NCBI GenBank assembly: GCA_963691705.1
Contig: OY829539.1
Coordinates: 10,666,501-10,730,500 of the forward strand
Direction of reading: 5' to 3'
Length of the DNA: 64,000 bases
Source: Viola odorata
Taxonomy: Eukaryota; Streptophyta; Magnoliopsida; Malpighiales; Violaceae
Below are positions 1 through 10,700 of this stretch, piece after piece. The stretch's first letter is position 1, and every line of letters begins with the position of its first letter. The position numbers and the translations under genes are program-made. The notes under the pieces are model-generated. The model was not told the origin of the DNA. It saw nothing but the letters and a program-made list of their open reading frames with translations, and made no database searches.

Positions 1-1
1 T

Positions 2-475
2 GTTATTTTGCTTGTTGTGTATGTGGATGACATTATCATCACAGGAGATGACAGTGCCGGGATTTCTTTGCTCAAATCTTTCCTGCATACCAAGTTTAGT
101 ACGAAAGACTTGGATCAGCTGAAATACTTTCTAGGGATAGAAGTTTCCAGGAGCAACAAAGATATCTTCTTATCTCAAAGAAAGTATGTTCTTGATCTTC
201 TTGCAGAAACAGGAAAGTTGGGAGCCAAGCCCTGTAGTAGACCTATGGCTTCTAATGTCCATCTCACGAAAGATGATGGTGACCCATTTGATGATCCTGA
301 GAAGTAGAGGAGATTAGTTGGGAAACTAAACTATCTCACAGTGACACGTCCTGACATCACCTTCGCGGTTAGTGTTGTCAGTCAGTTCATGTCTGCTCCA
401 ACAGATAAACATTGGGAAACTCTGGAGCATATATTGTGCTATCTAAAAGGGGCACCTGGTCTCGGGATACGGTAT
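2..475 (+). pseudogene. Ty1/copia reverse transcriptase, C-terminal part (copia C)
   Basis: This is the end of a copia reverse transcriptase, already running at the left edge of the window. The catalytic YVDD motif is read near base 20 (VVYVDDIII), followed by the typical LKYFLGIEV and SQRKYVLDLL segments. An in-frame TAG at 305-307 follows DDPEK, where family members have a tyrosine, so the copy is dead. The frame then resumes through TRPDITFAVSVVSQFM, the start of the RNase H connection. The hAT transposon at 476 interrupts it, and the same protein continues at 4677. Copia lineage not assigned with confidence. Confidence 0.9.
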
Positions 476-670
476 CAGTGTTTTTGGAATCGGACCGGAC
501 CGGCCGGTTCGTCCTGTTCAACCGGCGGTTTTGAGCTTTCCGGTCTGATTCAGCTATCGGACCGGAAATGCATGTGAACCGGGTTGGACCGGACGAACCG
601 GTCGGTTTTTTAACACCCGGCGAACCGGCCGGTTCAATAGCAAACCGGCTGGTTCGATTGAACATCAAAA
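476..670. repeat. hAT left subterminal repeat region (CCGGTTC/GAACCGG motifs)
   Basis: Many copies of CCGGTTC, CCGGTCC and their complements GAACCGG and GGACCGG are packed just inside the left terminal inverted repeat. The same motif family lies inside the right end. hAT transposases are known to bind short subterminal motifs, so this is the likely transposase-binding region; that role is inferred. Confidence 0.75.
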
Positions 671-1042
671 CGGCGTCGTTTTGATGTTCAACGGCCCACA
701 GGCCCAAGCTCCAAAACGGCTCTCGGCCCACCAGCCCATTTTTAACTCAAAAGGAAACGACGTCGTTTCCTCTAGTCATCATCCTTCGTTCTTTCTTTCC
801 TTCTGCTTCTGAAATTCACACAGATGACAGAACCAATTCCAAATCAATTAAAATTGAAAACCTAGGTCTGCTTCGTTCGTCCTTCGTCTCGTTCGCCCAA
901 TCTACTTCTGCTTCGTCCTTCATTCGCCACCGTCACCGTCCGCCAACATCGTTGCTGCTTCGTCCGCCAATCGTTGCTGCTTCGTCCTTCGTTCTCCACG
1001 GTCACCGTCCGCCCAATCATCATTTCTGCTTCTTCCTTTCAG

Positions 1043-1649
1043 GTAAGAGTTGCGTATTGGTCTTGATTTAATCGTTCTCGGTCCTTCCTTTTTCTGGGCT
1101 TTTATTTTATCGTTCTCCTTCCTTTTTATGCTTTTATTTTATATCAGTTATGTGATTTAATTTCTGTTAAGTTATGCTTTCCTTTCTGGTTCATTTTGGA
1201 GCCAATTTCTAGTTCAATTTGTGGCTGATTTTCGTGGGTAATTGTAGCTAATTTCTGTTTTTATTGTTGCTGTCAAAATGATGCCGAATTGATGCTTGAT
1301 TTACTGTCAAAATTTTGTCAATTTGTTGCTCAAAATGCTGTCAATAATGTTGCTCAAAATGCTGCCGAATTGATGCTTGATTTACTGTCAAAATGTTGTC
1401 AATTTGTTGCTCAAAATGCTGCCGAATTGATGCTTGATTTACTGTCAAAATTTGTCAATTTGTTGCTCAAAATGCTGTCAATAATGTTGCTCAAAATGCT
1501 GCCGAATTGATGCTTGATTTACTGTCAAAATGTTGTCAATTTGTTGCTCAAAATGCTGCCGAATTGATGCTTGATTTACTGTCAAAATTTTGTCAATTTG
1601 TTGCTCAAAATGCTGTCAATAATGTTGCTCAAAATGTCACCCATTTCAG
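1043..1649 (+). other. Probable 5'-UTR intron of the hAT transposase gene
   Basis: A good donor (CAG|GTAAGAG) at 1043 and an acceptor preceded by pyrimidines (CCATTTCAG) ending at 1649 bracket a T-rich stretch. The transposase ATG is 12 bases after the acceptor. Just upstream of the donor (about 780-1040) is a C/T-rich leader of the kind found in plant 5' UTRs. The tandem array at 1278-1633 lies wholly inside this intron. Predicted from splice signals only. Confidence 0.55.
1278..1633 (+). repeat. Higher-order tandem repeat (57-bp A units and 24-bp B units) in hAT leader intron
   Basis: Eight units are arranged A-B-A-A-B-A-A-B. A is about 57 bp (begins ATGCTGCCGAATTGATGC, ends GTTGCTCAAA). 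B is 24 bp (begins ATGCTGTCAATAATG, ends GTTGCTCAAA) and looks like a shortened A. This gives a higher-order period of about 138 bp (A+A+B). One A unit has a 1-base deletion. The units are nearly identical, so the expansion is recent. The short ORFs across it are by-products of the repeat. Confidence 0.9.
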
Positions 1650-1661
1650 GTTTCATTTTAT

Positions 1662-4302
1662 ATGGCTTCAATGCAAACATCCGGGTCTAATTCTGATTCA
1701 ACGTCTACTCCAATTTCAAGTTCAACTTCAAGTGTGTCTGTAAGAGGAAAAACAGATATTGCATGGAAGTTTTGTGTAGAAGTATTTGATCCTGTGGGAA
1801 GTAAGAGGAAGAAACTTATTTGCAATTACTGCAATAAAGTATTTTCTGGTGGGGGTATATATCGATTCAAGCAGCATTTAGCCAGTATTAGAGGTGATGC
1901 GGTATCTTGTAATGAAGCTCCTGAAGAAGTTAGAGTACAAATAAGGACACAGTTGGATGAATTTGCTTCAAAGAAAATGAGAGAACAAGACTTAAGTGCA
2001 GAACAAAATCCCTTTCTTACACCACAAACAAATGTACAAGTTGGTGGTGTACAAGTGCCTGTTACACCGTTGGGTAGTATTGGTGGTGTACAATTGCCTG
2101 CTAGACCATCTAGTAGTGGTGGTGGTGTACAAGTTCAGGGAGGAAGAAAACGTAACAGAACAATTGGTTCTTATTTTGTCTCAAGAACAGAACCTGGAAA
2201 TCAACCAACAATCATAAGTGCGATGCAAAGTCAGGAGATCAAAGAAAAATGTGAATTAGCAATTTCAAAATGGATGATTGATGCATTCGTTCCTTTCAAT
2301 GCTATCAATTCAATCTATTTTCAGCATATGATTGATGCCATTGCTGGGTATGGTCCTGGTTTTAAAGCTCCAAATATTCATAACCTCCGCGGTTTCTTAT
2401 TGAAGAGAAATGTTGAGGAGGTGCGAACTTATGTTGATGGCTTTCGCGACTCATGGAGAGAGACTGGATGCACCATAATGGCTGATGGGTGGACAGATCA
2501 ATGTAGAAGGACACTCATCAACTTCCTGGTTTATTCTCCCAAAGGTACTGTTTTCCTAAAATCCGTAGATGCATCTGATGCTTCCAAAACTGCTGATATG
2601 TTGCATGGTTTGTTTAGAGAAATTGTGCTATTTGTTGGGCCTGAAAATGTTGTGCACATTGTCACGGACAATGCTGCAAATTATGTCGCAGCAGGAAGGA
2701 AATTAGAAGATGAATTTAGGACATTATTCTGGTCTCCGTGTGCTGCTCATTGCATTAATTTGATGTTGCAAGATTTTGGAAAGTTAGATGAAGTTGGTGA
2801 TGTTGTAGCTCATGCATCTAGGATAACTAAATACATCTACAATCATTGTTTTCCATTGCATTTGATGCGACAATTCACTGGAGGAAGGGAGATATTACGT
2901 CCTGCACCTACTCGATTTGCCACTAATTTTATTGCTTTGCAAAGTATATTGAGTCAAAAAAATGCTTTGAGAGCCATGGCTACATCTAGAGAGTGGGCTA
3001 CTTCTTCTTATGCTAAGGAAATGAAGGGGAAAAAGTTTGAGAACGATGTCTTGGATCCTTGTTTTTGGAAGGAATGTGCAGTTATTGTTAAGCTCACTGA
3101 ACCTTTAGTTCGTGTTTTGCGACTTGTTGATGGTGATGATCGACCTGCAATGCCATACATATATGAGGCTATTCACACAGCTAGAGCTGAGATGTTGAGA
3201 AGATTTCAGAGAAGGAAAAAAAGGGTTGATCCTTACATTAAGATTCTTGATGATCGATGTGACCGTCAACTGCATAAAAACCTTCATGCTGCTGGATTTT
3301 GGCTCAATCCTCAATACCAATACAATCCTAGTGAGGCGAACAAGTGTAGACACACTATTTCTGGGTTGTATGATGTCATAGAGAGGTATGCTTATGAAAA
3401 TGAAACTTTGAGAAGTAAGTTGTCAAGTGAGGTGAAGTTATTTCGAGGTGCAGTGGGGAACTTTGGTCGTCCTAGTGCAGTGGCTGATCGTTATGTGATG
3501 TCTCCAGGTATTTTTTTAAAATGTATTGATATCTTTTTTAATTAATTTTATTAAGGTTTACTAAATGTATAGAAAACTAATCTTTATGTGCAGACGAATG
3601 GTGGATGAACTATGGGAGCAGTGCACCAGAGTTGCAAAAGTTAGCTATTCGAGTTTTAAGCCAAACATGCAGTGCTTCTGGTTGTGAGCGAAATTGGAGC
3701 ATATTTGAGCAGGTTCATTCAAAGAAAAGAAATAGATTGGAGCATCAAAGACTTAATGATTTGGTATATGTTCATTACAATTTAAGGCTACAACAAAAGT
3801 ATGTTTCTATACTTTTTATCTTTTATTTGTTAACAATCTATAATTTTTATCTCAAATGTTTGGCTACTGTAATTATGCAGACAACTTGCTAATATTTTGG
3901 TTAATTAATGTAGGAGTTTAAAGGGTAAGAATTATGACCCTATAAACTTTGAGGAGTTTCGAGCTAATGATAGTTGGATATTAGAGGATGAACCACCAAT
4001 TCTAACAAGTTCTGAATTAGAGGCTTTCCGAAATGAGATGGAAGCATGTAATATTCAAGATGTCCCTAATGATGGTAAGTTAGTAACTACCTATTTATTT
4101 TAAATTTTTAATAGTTGTTGATATGAAAAATTGTTGTTAATTTATGTTTTATTTGATAATATTAGAGTTGAACTTCCAAGATATGCTTGATGATGAGAAT
4201 GATGAAGATGAAGTAATTGAAGGTGGACGTCGTTTTACAGACCTTACCGAAAATGCTAGTGGCTCAACCGCTCAATTTGTTGTCAATCCATGGGACATTT
4301 AG
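1662..4302 (+). CDS. hAT transposase (BED zinc finger, DUF659-like core, hAT C-terminal dimerisation), four exons
   Basis: Catalyses cut-and-paste transposition of the surrounding element in the nucleus. Exons are 1662-3507, 3594-3798, 3914-4074 and 4166-4302. Every intron is GT-AG, and the joined length is 2349 nt, exactly 783 codons (782 aa). In order: BED finger at about residues 30-90 (CNYC, then RFKQH); a G/V/Q-rich linker with basic GRKRNR near 161; DUF659-like region from about 200 with MADGWTD (D275) and VTDNAAN (D336), candidates for the catalytic acidic residues; CAAHC at 360-364; and in exon 2 the hAT dimerisation signature (CERNWSIFE, KKRNRL). The acidic C-terminus is in exon 4. 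No frameshift or premature stop was seen. ATG 1662 is the first start after the leader intron. Confidence 0.93.
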
Positions 4303-4494
4303 TGTGTGTTCGAACTTTGGATATTTAAGTGTGTTTCTTTATTTTGTAATTTGGATATTTAAGTGCGTTTGAATGAACTTTGAACTTTGAATAACATTTC
4401 ATTTGAATGTTAGATTGTTTCTTTATTTTTAACTTTTGATCTATTTGATATTTTATTTTGATATATTATAAAATGATACTCCCAGTAGGGAAAA

Positions 4495-4668
4495 AACCAG
4501 CCGGTTCAATCCGGTTCAATTATCTAAGATTGAACGGTTTGATATGTGTCCGGTTCAAAACGGTCCAATGGTTCAATCCGGTTGAACCCGGTCGAACCCG
4601 GTCGAACCCGGTCAAACCATGAAATTTTCATTTCCGGTTCGCTGTCCGGTCCGGTTCCAAAAACATTG
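4495..4668. repeat. hAT right subterminal repeat region
   Basis: Repeated CCGGTTCAAT and CCGGTCGAACC motifs lead into the right terminal inverted repeat, mirroring the left end. The four consecutive 'cccggtcgaa/cggtcaaa' copies near 4585-4618 form a short tandem run. Confidence 0.75.
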
Positions 4669-5184
4669 TCCGGTATAGTAACCATGGTCACAACCAGATT
4701 GAGTGCTTTGCAGATGCTGATTGGGCTGAGTCGAAGATTGATAGAAGATCAATAACCGGCTATTGTGTCTTTGTTGGTGGGAATCTGGTCTCATAGAAGA
4801 GTAAGAAGCAAAATGTGGTATCGCAATCTAGTGCAGAATCTGAATATAGAGCAATGACACAATCCTCCTGTGAGATTTTATGGTTGCGACAACTACTAGC
4901 TGAGGTTGGTATAGTACATTCATCACCATCAAAACTCTGGTGTGATAATCAAGCTGCTCTCCACATTGCTTCTAATCCGGTATACCATGAGAGAACAAAA
5001 CATATTGAAGTGGATTGCCACTTTATCCGTGAGAAGATTCAGGAGAATATCATCTCCACTCATTACGTAAAGACAGGTGAACAACTTGGTGATCTGTTCA
5101 CAAAAGCTCTTCCAGGCTCTCGAGTGAATTATCTTTGTAACAAGCTGGGCATGATAAATATCTATGCTCCAGCTGGAGGGGGAG
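4669..5184 (+). pseudogene. Ty1/copia RNase H domain (copia C), 3' end of pol
   Basis: Continues the protein interrupted at 475. It has the RNase H signature segments DADWAESKIDRRSITGYC, SQSSAESEYRAM, WCDNQAALHIASNPV and KHIEVDCHFIREK, and ends TGEQLGDLFTKALPG. An in-frame TAG at 4794-4796 replaces the usual tryptophan before SKKQ. The purine tract GGAGGGGGAG (5175-5184) directly precedes the 3' LTR, as expected for a plus-strand primer. Together with the stop at 305 this shows a non-functional copy older than the hAT insertion. Confidence 0.9.
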
Positions 5185-5360
5185 TGTTAGAAAGTAGTGT
5201 ATATATACATGTATTCGTATTCGTACGTATGTGTATTAGAGTAGATGTATAGTATTTAGCTTGTCCTATAAATAGAGGACTATGTACATGTATACTTGGT
5301 AAGATGTATTAATGAGATATACACTTCAAAATACAATATCTAAACGGTATCGTTTTAACA
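5185..5360 (+). mobile_element. 3' LTR of copia C
   Basis: Begins TGTTAGAAAG right after the polypurine tract and probably ends TTTTAACA, giving TGTTA...TAACA termini and about 176 bp. A TATA-like CCTATAAATAGAGG lies near 5264. The right boundary is tentative because the 5' LTR is outside the window and no target duplication can be checked. Confidence 0.7.
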
Positions 5361-6070
5361 AAATAAACTCAACAAATTTAGGAAGTATACTAGTGTAGAC
5401 CATTAGAACAAAACCAACAACAAAGAGTACACTGTACTTCGTCTTACTCTCGCCGCGATGCCGCCTACCTCTCTCTCGCAGTGGCCGCCTAACTCTCGGT
5501 TCGCAACCAACAACAACAAAACCACCTACCTCTCTCTCGCAGTCGCCCCCTACCTCTCACCCCTTTCTTATATTGAGGATTGCCTCTTTTTTACTGTGAC
5601 TTGCTTTCCTATTTAGTTTATGCCTTATAATCGGCTTTACTGCAACACATATCGTTTTAGATTTGTTCATATCCTAGTGCATTCATTCAGTCACTACAAT
5701 TGTAGGTAAGATATCATTTTTGAAACATATAGCTCTTGTTGGTGGGTTATGCTTCTGTGGTTGTCTATTAAGGTGCTTGTTGATGGAAGTCAGCAAATGG
5801 AGTGGAGTTTCAGACCATTGCATCTTGGGATTTGAGAGGATGCAATTTGGTAGCGCTGACTACTTCGCCGGTTAGGTTGATGTTTGGATGGCATAGCATG
5901 AGAATTCAGATTTTTTTTTTTAAAAAAAGGAGCCCCAAACAGGTTAGAACCAGAACCATCCTGAACCGAACCGGACCGAACTGAACCGGTTCAAGCCGAT
6001 TCTGTCTAAACAAGAACCGTAAAATTCTGGTTCATGCTTTAAAATCGGACCAAATCGGCTCGTGTATACT
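5361..6070. other. Non-genic stretch with a GAACCG-rich patch
   Basis: No convincing coding region. 5440-5560 is a C/T-rich segment with repeated CTACCTCTCTCTCGCAGT units. 5945-6060 has several GAACCG/CCGGTTC-type motifs like the subterminal DNA of the hAT element at 476-4668, so it may be a decayed hAT end. No matching partner end or duplication was found. Confidence 0.4.
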
Positions 6071-6591
6071 GCTACCTTACCTTGCAAAAGGGTTACTAGT
6101 TCATAGAAGTTTTAAACTTCACCATTAACTGTGAAGTTATAGTCGAAAAGTTATACTCTAATTACTAACCCAGAAATCAATTTCTTAAACCTTTGTAACG
6201 TGTAAATATTGAGATATTATAAAAGTTTTACCCTTAGATCACTCAACTTTTCCTACTTGTGGGACCTGGTCAAATTCAGATTGTAGCCGAAGATTCTCTC
6301 TTGATTATCGTAACCAAAAATCCCATATTTATTGTTCTATTTGTTGCCAAAATATTTCCTTACTTGAGATTTGTATTTTCATGCCTATAAATACAACCTT
6401 GGTTTCCAAACACCTTGATACCTTGATACACCTTGAAACCCTAATTATTTCCTTAATTATTAGGTTCATTATCTTATTCTTATTGTTTTGGTGTCTGATT
6501 TTATATCAGAAGAGGCTATTATGTTTTAAGGGATAGAATCCTTTAGAATAATAATTATGCGTTTCAGCTTATCTATCGAATTTTTTCAACA
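6071..6591 (+). mobile_element. Decayed copia 3' region and LTR relic
   Basis: 6071-6115 matches the reverse complement of 10079-10135, the internal 3' region of the copia-derived element downstream of the GDSL gene. The following AACCTTTGTAA and TATTATAAAAG segments line up with its LTR junction. On that alignment the LTR runs from about 6209 to 6591. It has a TATA box (CCTATAAATACA near 6386) and ends TTTTTTCAACA, like the TTTTCCAACA end of the related LTR. It is heavily diverged, and no target duplication was seen. Confidence 0.55.
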
Positions 6592-7080
6592 TAAACCACA
6601 ATTTTCGAGTCTATATCTCCACAACAATCTTGTTGTAATTCCTGAAAAGAGCTAGAATGACAGTCTCTTTAATCACCATTATTTAAGCTTGCAAAGGAGT
6701 AGAACACTCTTTAATTCTTATAACTCCTCGATAGAATAGGCGTGTGGAAAGAAAACATCGCGGTGAGGGCGCCATTATGTTTTCAAGCTAATTTAACTAT
6801 TGGCTTATGGGGTGATTGTGTTCTTACTGCTGGGTATTTGTTCTTCTCGGGATTGGAGAGTACGGTTAATTTAGTAATTTATGCTTTTGCGAGAGAGCTT
6901 TTATGTTGGGTTAGTCCAAATTTTGGGACAGTTTTTGTCCTGCAGTAGTTTTTGTCCATGAAAGTATGGATTGGATTGGATGTGATTTCATGTCCCACCA
7001 CTCCCTTCCCTCCCCCTGAAGCCGTCATATTCTTAATTTCTCATTTTTATAATTTTATAATTTTATCCATTTATTTATTA
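6592..7080. other. Non-genic stretch
   Basis: A 68-codon ORF at 6742-6948 has no recognisable family features and no supporting context. I see no gene, repeat array or element end here. Confidence 0.4.
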
Positions 7081-7562
7081 GGTTGCATTTGGTAATGGAG
7101 CGGGTAAGGCACTATCCATTCCCGCACCCGCACCCGTGCTGAGCGGGTAAGAGAAGACAAATTGTACCCGCGAATACCTACAAATTTCTTAAAATTTAAA
7201 TTTTCAAATAATTTCATGTTTACCCTTTTGAAGTCATTTAAATTTATGGTTTGTATTATACTTTGAATTGGAAAATAGTTGAAAAATTATTTTAGTGGAT
7301 ATGTAAACTTTAATTTATAGTTTGTGTTTTACTAAGGAATTTACTAAGGTTTACAAATTTTATGATATGTATATATATTTTGCGGGTATTTAGTGCGGGT
7401 ATTGGAGCGGGTAAGCACTATCCATACCCGCATCCATACCCGCACTTTGCGGGTGCGGGTAAATTCATACCCGCAAAATACTCACAAACTGCGGGTAATA
7501 CCTACCCGCAATTGCGGGTATCCGGCGGATATACATATCTACGGGCGGAAATTGCCAACCCT
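7081..7562. mobile_element. GCGGGTA-rich non-autonomous hAT-like relic
   Basis: Two blocks rich in GCGGGTA/TACCCGC (7100-7175 and 7380-7550) flank about 200 bp of AT-rich DNA. The right edge reads AATTGCCAACCCTA, close to the TTGCCATCCCTA terminus of the hAT-type element at 18509-22256. The left edge (TAGGTTGCATTTGG) is a poor inverted match and no 8-bp duplication was found. Probably an old short relative with decayed ends. Confidence 0.5.
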
Positions 7563-7639
7563 ACATGTATATTATGATTCCAATTTATTAAGTTCATATT
7601 CGCTTCGTCTTGCTGACCGCACCGAAACGCAGGCAACCT

Positions 7640-7974
7640 CACCAGTAAACTGAGCAAAGAAGCAGCAGCATAAAAAATAAATTAAAAAAAGGGGGTAAAA
7701 CGGGCCTTATGAGGAGCACCCTAATCCAGGAATAAAGACAACATATATAATTGACTAAGGTAGAGCAGCTCATGGTTCTTGTTTTACTCTATCCGCAAAG
7801 CCGTTTCAGCATCAAATATGGACAAAATCGCCCATACATGTCTTGCATCACCTTTTTGATTCACACAATGCATGCATGCCCCTAAATAAATTAAGTAGTT
7901 TTCTTCTCAGTTTACATTTGTGCATATAGTAGCTCTCCTTCCTTCCAAGACATTAAGTTAAACCAGTAGTATTA
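7640..7974 (+). promoter_or_regulatory. Upstream region and 5' UTR of the GDSL gene
   Basis: The 330 bp before the ATG are free of element ends. A TATA-like ACATATATAATTG lies at about 7740-7752, and a C/T-rich stretch (CTCTCCTTCCTTCC) lies near 7930, typical of a plant leader. Assignment of the TATA box is by position and sequence only. Confidence 0.4.
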
Positions 7975-9436
7975 ATGGGTAAATGGGTGTGGTGTATGAT
8001 GAACTTGGTGGTGGTTTTACTGCTACTGATCCTGCAATGCTCAATTAATGTAGTAGAGTCAGCAAGAGTACCAGCACTGTTTGTGTTCGGAGACTCGTTG
8101 GTTGATGTTGGCAACAACAACTTCCTTAACTCTGTCGCAAAATCCAATTACTACCCATATGGCCTTGACTACTTCGGCCCTACTGGCAGGTTCTGTAATG
8201 GAAAAACCTTTGTCGACATCCTTGGTACAATGCAATAACAAGTTTTTTGCTTCAATATTTTCATACCAACCAACTTCGTAATCTTATCTCGAATATTTTT
8301 GGTTCGGTTCGGTTTGGTTATTTGCAGGAGAGCTTCTAGGTGTGCCTTATCCTCCTGCGTTTGCTGATCCTAACACGGTTGGCTCCAGAATATTAGGAGG
8401 TGTAAATTATGCTTCAGCCGCTGCAGGCATCCTCGACGAGACAGGCCAAAACTATGTAACTAATTTCAATCTCAACTACCTTAATTCATACTCGATGAGA
8501 CCTGACCCACGTTCGGTGTGTTTGTGCAGGGAGACAGGTATACCCTGAGCCAGCAAGTGCTGAATTTTGAGACCACATTAAATCAGTTACGAACTTTGAT
8601 GAGTGGAAGCAACCTGACTAATTATCTGGAAAAATCCATAGCAGTTATGGTGTTTGGAAGCAATGACTACATCAACAATTACCTCATGCCAGCAATCTAC
8701 TCTTCTAGCTTCACCTACAGTCCGCCCGATTATGCGAACCTTCTACTCAACCACTATGCCCGCCAACTTCTGGTATACTCATGATCACATCTTTACCTGA
8801 TGAGAAGCAAATAAAACTCTCTGCGTTAAACTAATTACTAATTACTATGAAAATCAATGATGCTATGGTGCAGGCACTGTATAGTTTAGGACTAAGGAAA
8901 TTCGTGCTACCAGGAATTGGACCCCTAGGTTGCATCCCTAACCAAAGAGCCTCTGGCCAAGCTCCACCAGACAGATGTGTTGATTATGTGAATCAAATTG
9001 TTGGCCCCTTCAATGAAGGGCTTAGATCACTTGTGGATCAGCTAAACAGACACCCAGGTGCCGTCTTCGTTTACGGCAATACATATAGTGCAGTTGGAGA
9101 CATCCTTAACAACCCTGCAACTTACAGTAAGAAATGAAAGAATTTCCTGAACCCAATATCATATTATAGAATAATATATATATACGATTTCATGAATTAT
9201 TGATGACTGCAGGGTTCAGTACTGTGGATAGAGCTTGCTGTGGGATTGGGAGGAACCAAGGTCAAATAACATGCCTTCCATTTGTGATTCCATGTTCAAA
9301 TCGAAATTCTTATGTCTTCTGGGATGCCTTCCATCCAACACAAGCTGTCAACACCATTCTAGCGCAGCGGGCCTTTAGCGGTCCGCAAAGGGATTGTTAT
9401 CCAATCAATGTCCAGCAGATGACTCTAATATATTGA
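7975..9436 (+). CDS. GDSL esterase/lipase (SGNH hydrolase), five exons
   Basis: A secreted serine esterase/lipase of the large plant GDSL family; substrate not predictable. Exons are 7975-8224, 8328-8455, 8530-8772, 8874-9126 and 9213-9436, all with GT-AG introns. Joined length is 1098 nt (365 aa), normal for the family. A hydrophobic signal peptide (residues 1 to about 29, ending VVES) is followed by block I FVFGDSLVDVGNNN with the nucleophilic serine. Next come block II GVNYASAAAGI, block III GSNDYINNY, the segment GIGPLGCIPNQ, and block V DAFHPTQAVN with the catalytic Asp and His. All catalytic residues are present, with no stop or frameshift. It is the only complete host gene in the window, and an LTR-derived insertion starts 87 bp after its stop. 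Confidence 0.96.
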
Positions 9437-9523
9437 TGTGTAAGATATGAAATGCATGCATATATAAGAACATGCTCTATATATGTGTAATCAAAGAGCT
9501 CTGTAGGCTGTTTTGCTACCATA
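9437..9523 (+). other. 3' flank/UTR of the GDSL gene and target site
   Basis: Short AT-rich sequence after the TGA. The 5-bp target duplication ccata (9519-9523) abuts the next insertion and is repeated at 13137-13141. The native polyadenylation region may therefore be displaced by about 3.6 kb. Confidence 0.5.
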
Positions 9524-9948
9524 TGTTGGAAAATCCTGCAAAATAAAATTAGAAATACAAAGATCGAGTCGCGTAGAAACGCTCGCCCTAAAGGAATTTA
9601 TTTCCCCCAGGATAAAACGATCTCTTCCGATTTAGAAATCGGGATCCAGAACAGTAAGAACAAAAATAGAATAATAACCAGAAAATTCTCTCATATTTGA
9701 TTGTGGTGTTTCTTCTCCAATGTGTGTAGTGTTTTTTCTCTTCTTGATTTTTTGGTTGATGGAATAGATGGTATTTATAGGGAGGTAAGGATCCATCCAA
9801 TTTATTGGACATGATTATGGCTATTTAAGGGAGAGATTTTGCCGTTACAGCCGTTTACAAAATCATGGCATGAATATTGGAGATGGGAGAGGATCATGGT
9901 CATCATTGTAACCATTTCAACCTTTGTAATAAATATAATTTTACAACA
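9524..9948 (-). mobile_element. Minus-strand copia LTR
   Basis: On the minus strand it begins TGTTGTAAAATT at 9948 and ends CCAACA at 9524, 425 bp. The purine tract TATGTGGGGGAT (9949-9960) lies directly upstream, marking it as a 3' LTR. A TATA box (CCCTATAAATACC) lies near 9770-9780 on the minus strand. Confidence 0.8.
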
Positions 9949-10700
9949 ATCCCCCACATATTACAAAGGTTGACAGTAGGAGTTCCTGGTTATTATATAT
10001 GGAGTATAATTTTTCGAATCTGGTGTCTTTTGGACTATGAACCAGACCTAGATAAATAAACTTTATCTTCACAGAGATAATGGTGAAGTTTAAAACTTCT
10101 ATGAACCATTAACTCTTTTGTAAGGTAGGTAATCTATTTATCATGTTATACCCCCACAATTCTTGCTGTTAACGCGGTTTTGCGCGTTTTGGCCATGCGC
10201 GTACCTGGATGTTAATGAATGCTCTAGAGATTATGCCACAATCTCATAGGAGCGGCCCCACTCCACATTCATACAGGTGATTTCATCAAATGTATCCGCA
10301 ATCAATACATCACTCATAAGGGATATGAAATCATTAAGAGTTCAAAACTCATCCTCTCAATCAATGCAGTATAACACATCCACACCATAGGAAGGACAAT
10401 CAATTTGTGTTAACAGAATTAACAAGTGACTTGTTATTACCCATATGAACCTTCTTCATGGGATCTCCAATCACAAAGGTTGGGTTCCCATCACTGTTAA
10501 TTTTCCAATATGGCTTTAAGTCCCATTCCCCTCGATGTTTCTTCAATTAATCGATGTTTCTTCAATTAATTTTTCCACTCAGAGACTTAGTCAGAGGATC
10601 GGCCAAAATCACTTCTGACTTCTCATAGTCAATAAAATAATTTCATCATTTGACAATAGCTAGCTCAACCATATGCAAGCCTCAGCTTGACAAACATAAT
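9949..10700 (-). pseudogene. Remnant of copia pol C-terminus and 3' untranslated region
   Basis: Read on the minus strand, 10560-10650 gives a decayed YEKSEVILADPLTKSLS, the end of the copia RNase H domain. It is followed by conserved trailing segments (GMGLKA, then WEPNLCDW-type sequence) around 10400-10540, with stops and frameshifts. The catalytic part of RNase H upstream is not recognisable. Confidence 0.65.

Larger units (their letters stand above)
476..4668 (+). mobile_element. Complete hAT-superfamily DNA transposon with near-intact 8-bp target duplication
   Basis: The element starts CAGTGTTTTTGGAATCGGAC and ends with the inverted copy GTCCGGTTCCAAAAACATTG. The terminal inverted repeats run about 25 bp with two or three mismatches. 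The flanking 8 bp are tacggtat (468-475) and tccggtat (4669-4676), one mismatch apart, which fits hAT integration. Removing the element and one duplication rejoins the copia C RNase H reading frame. Inside are GAACCGG-rich subterminal regions, a leader with a large intron, and a four-exon transposase on the plus strand. The intact coding structure plus nearly matching ends suggests a recent, potentially autonomous copy. Activity itself cannot be judged from one copy. Confidence 0.95.

Noticed and set aside
387..731. Minus-strand 114-codon ORF
   Set aside because: Made by the GAACCGG subterminal repeats of the hAT element and running into copia C; no domain.
1289..1743. Repeated small ORFs at 1289-1510 and 1507-1743
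   Set aside because: Products of the tandem repeat in the leader intron, with no protein-like composition.
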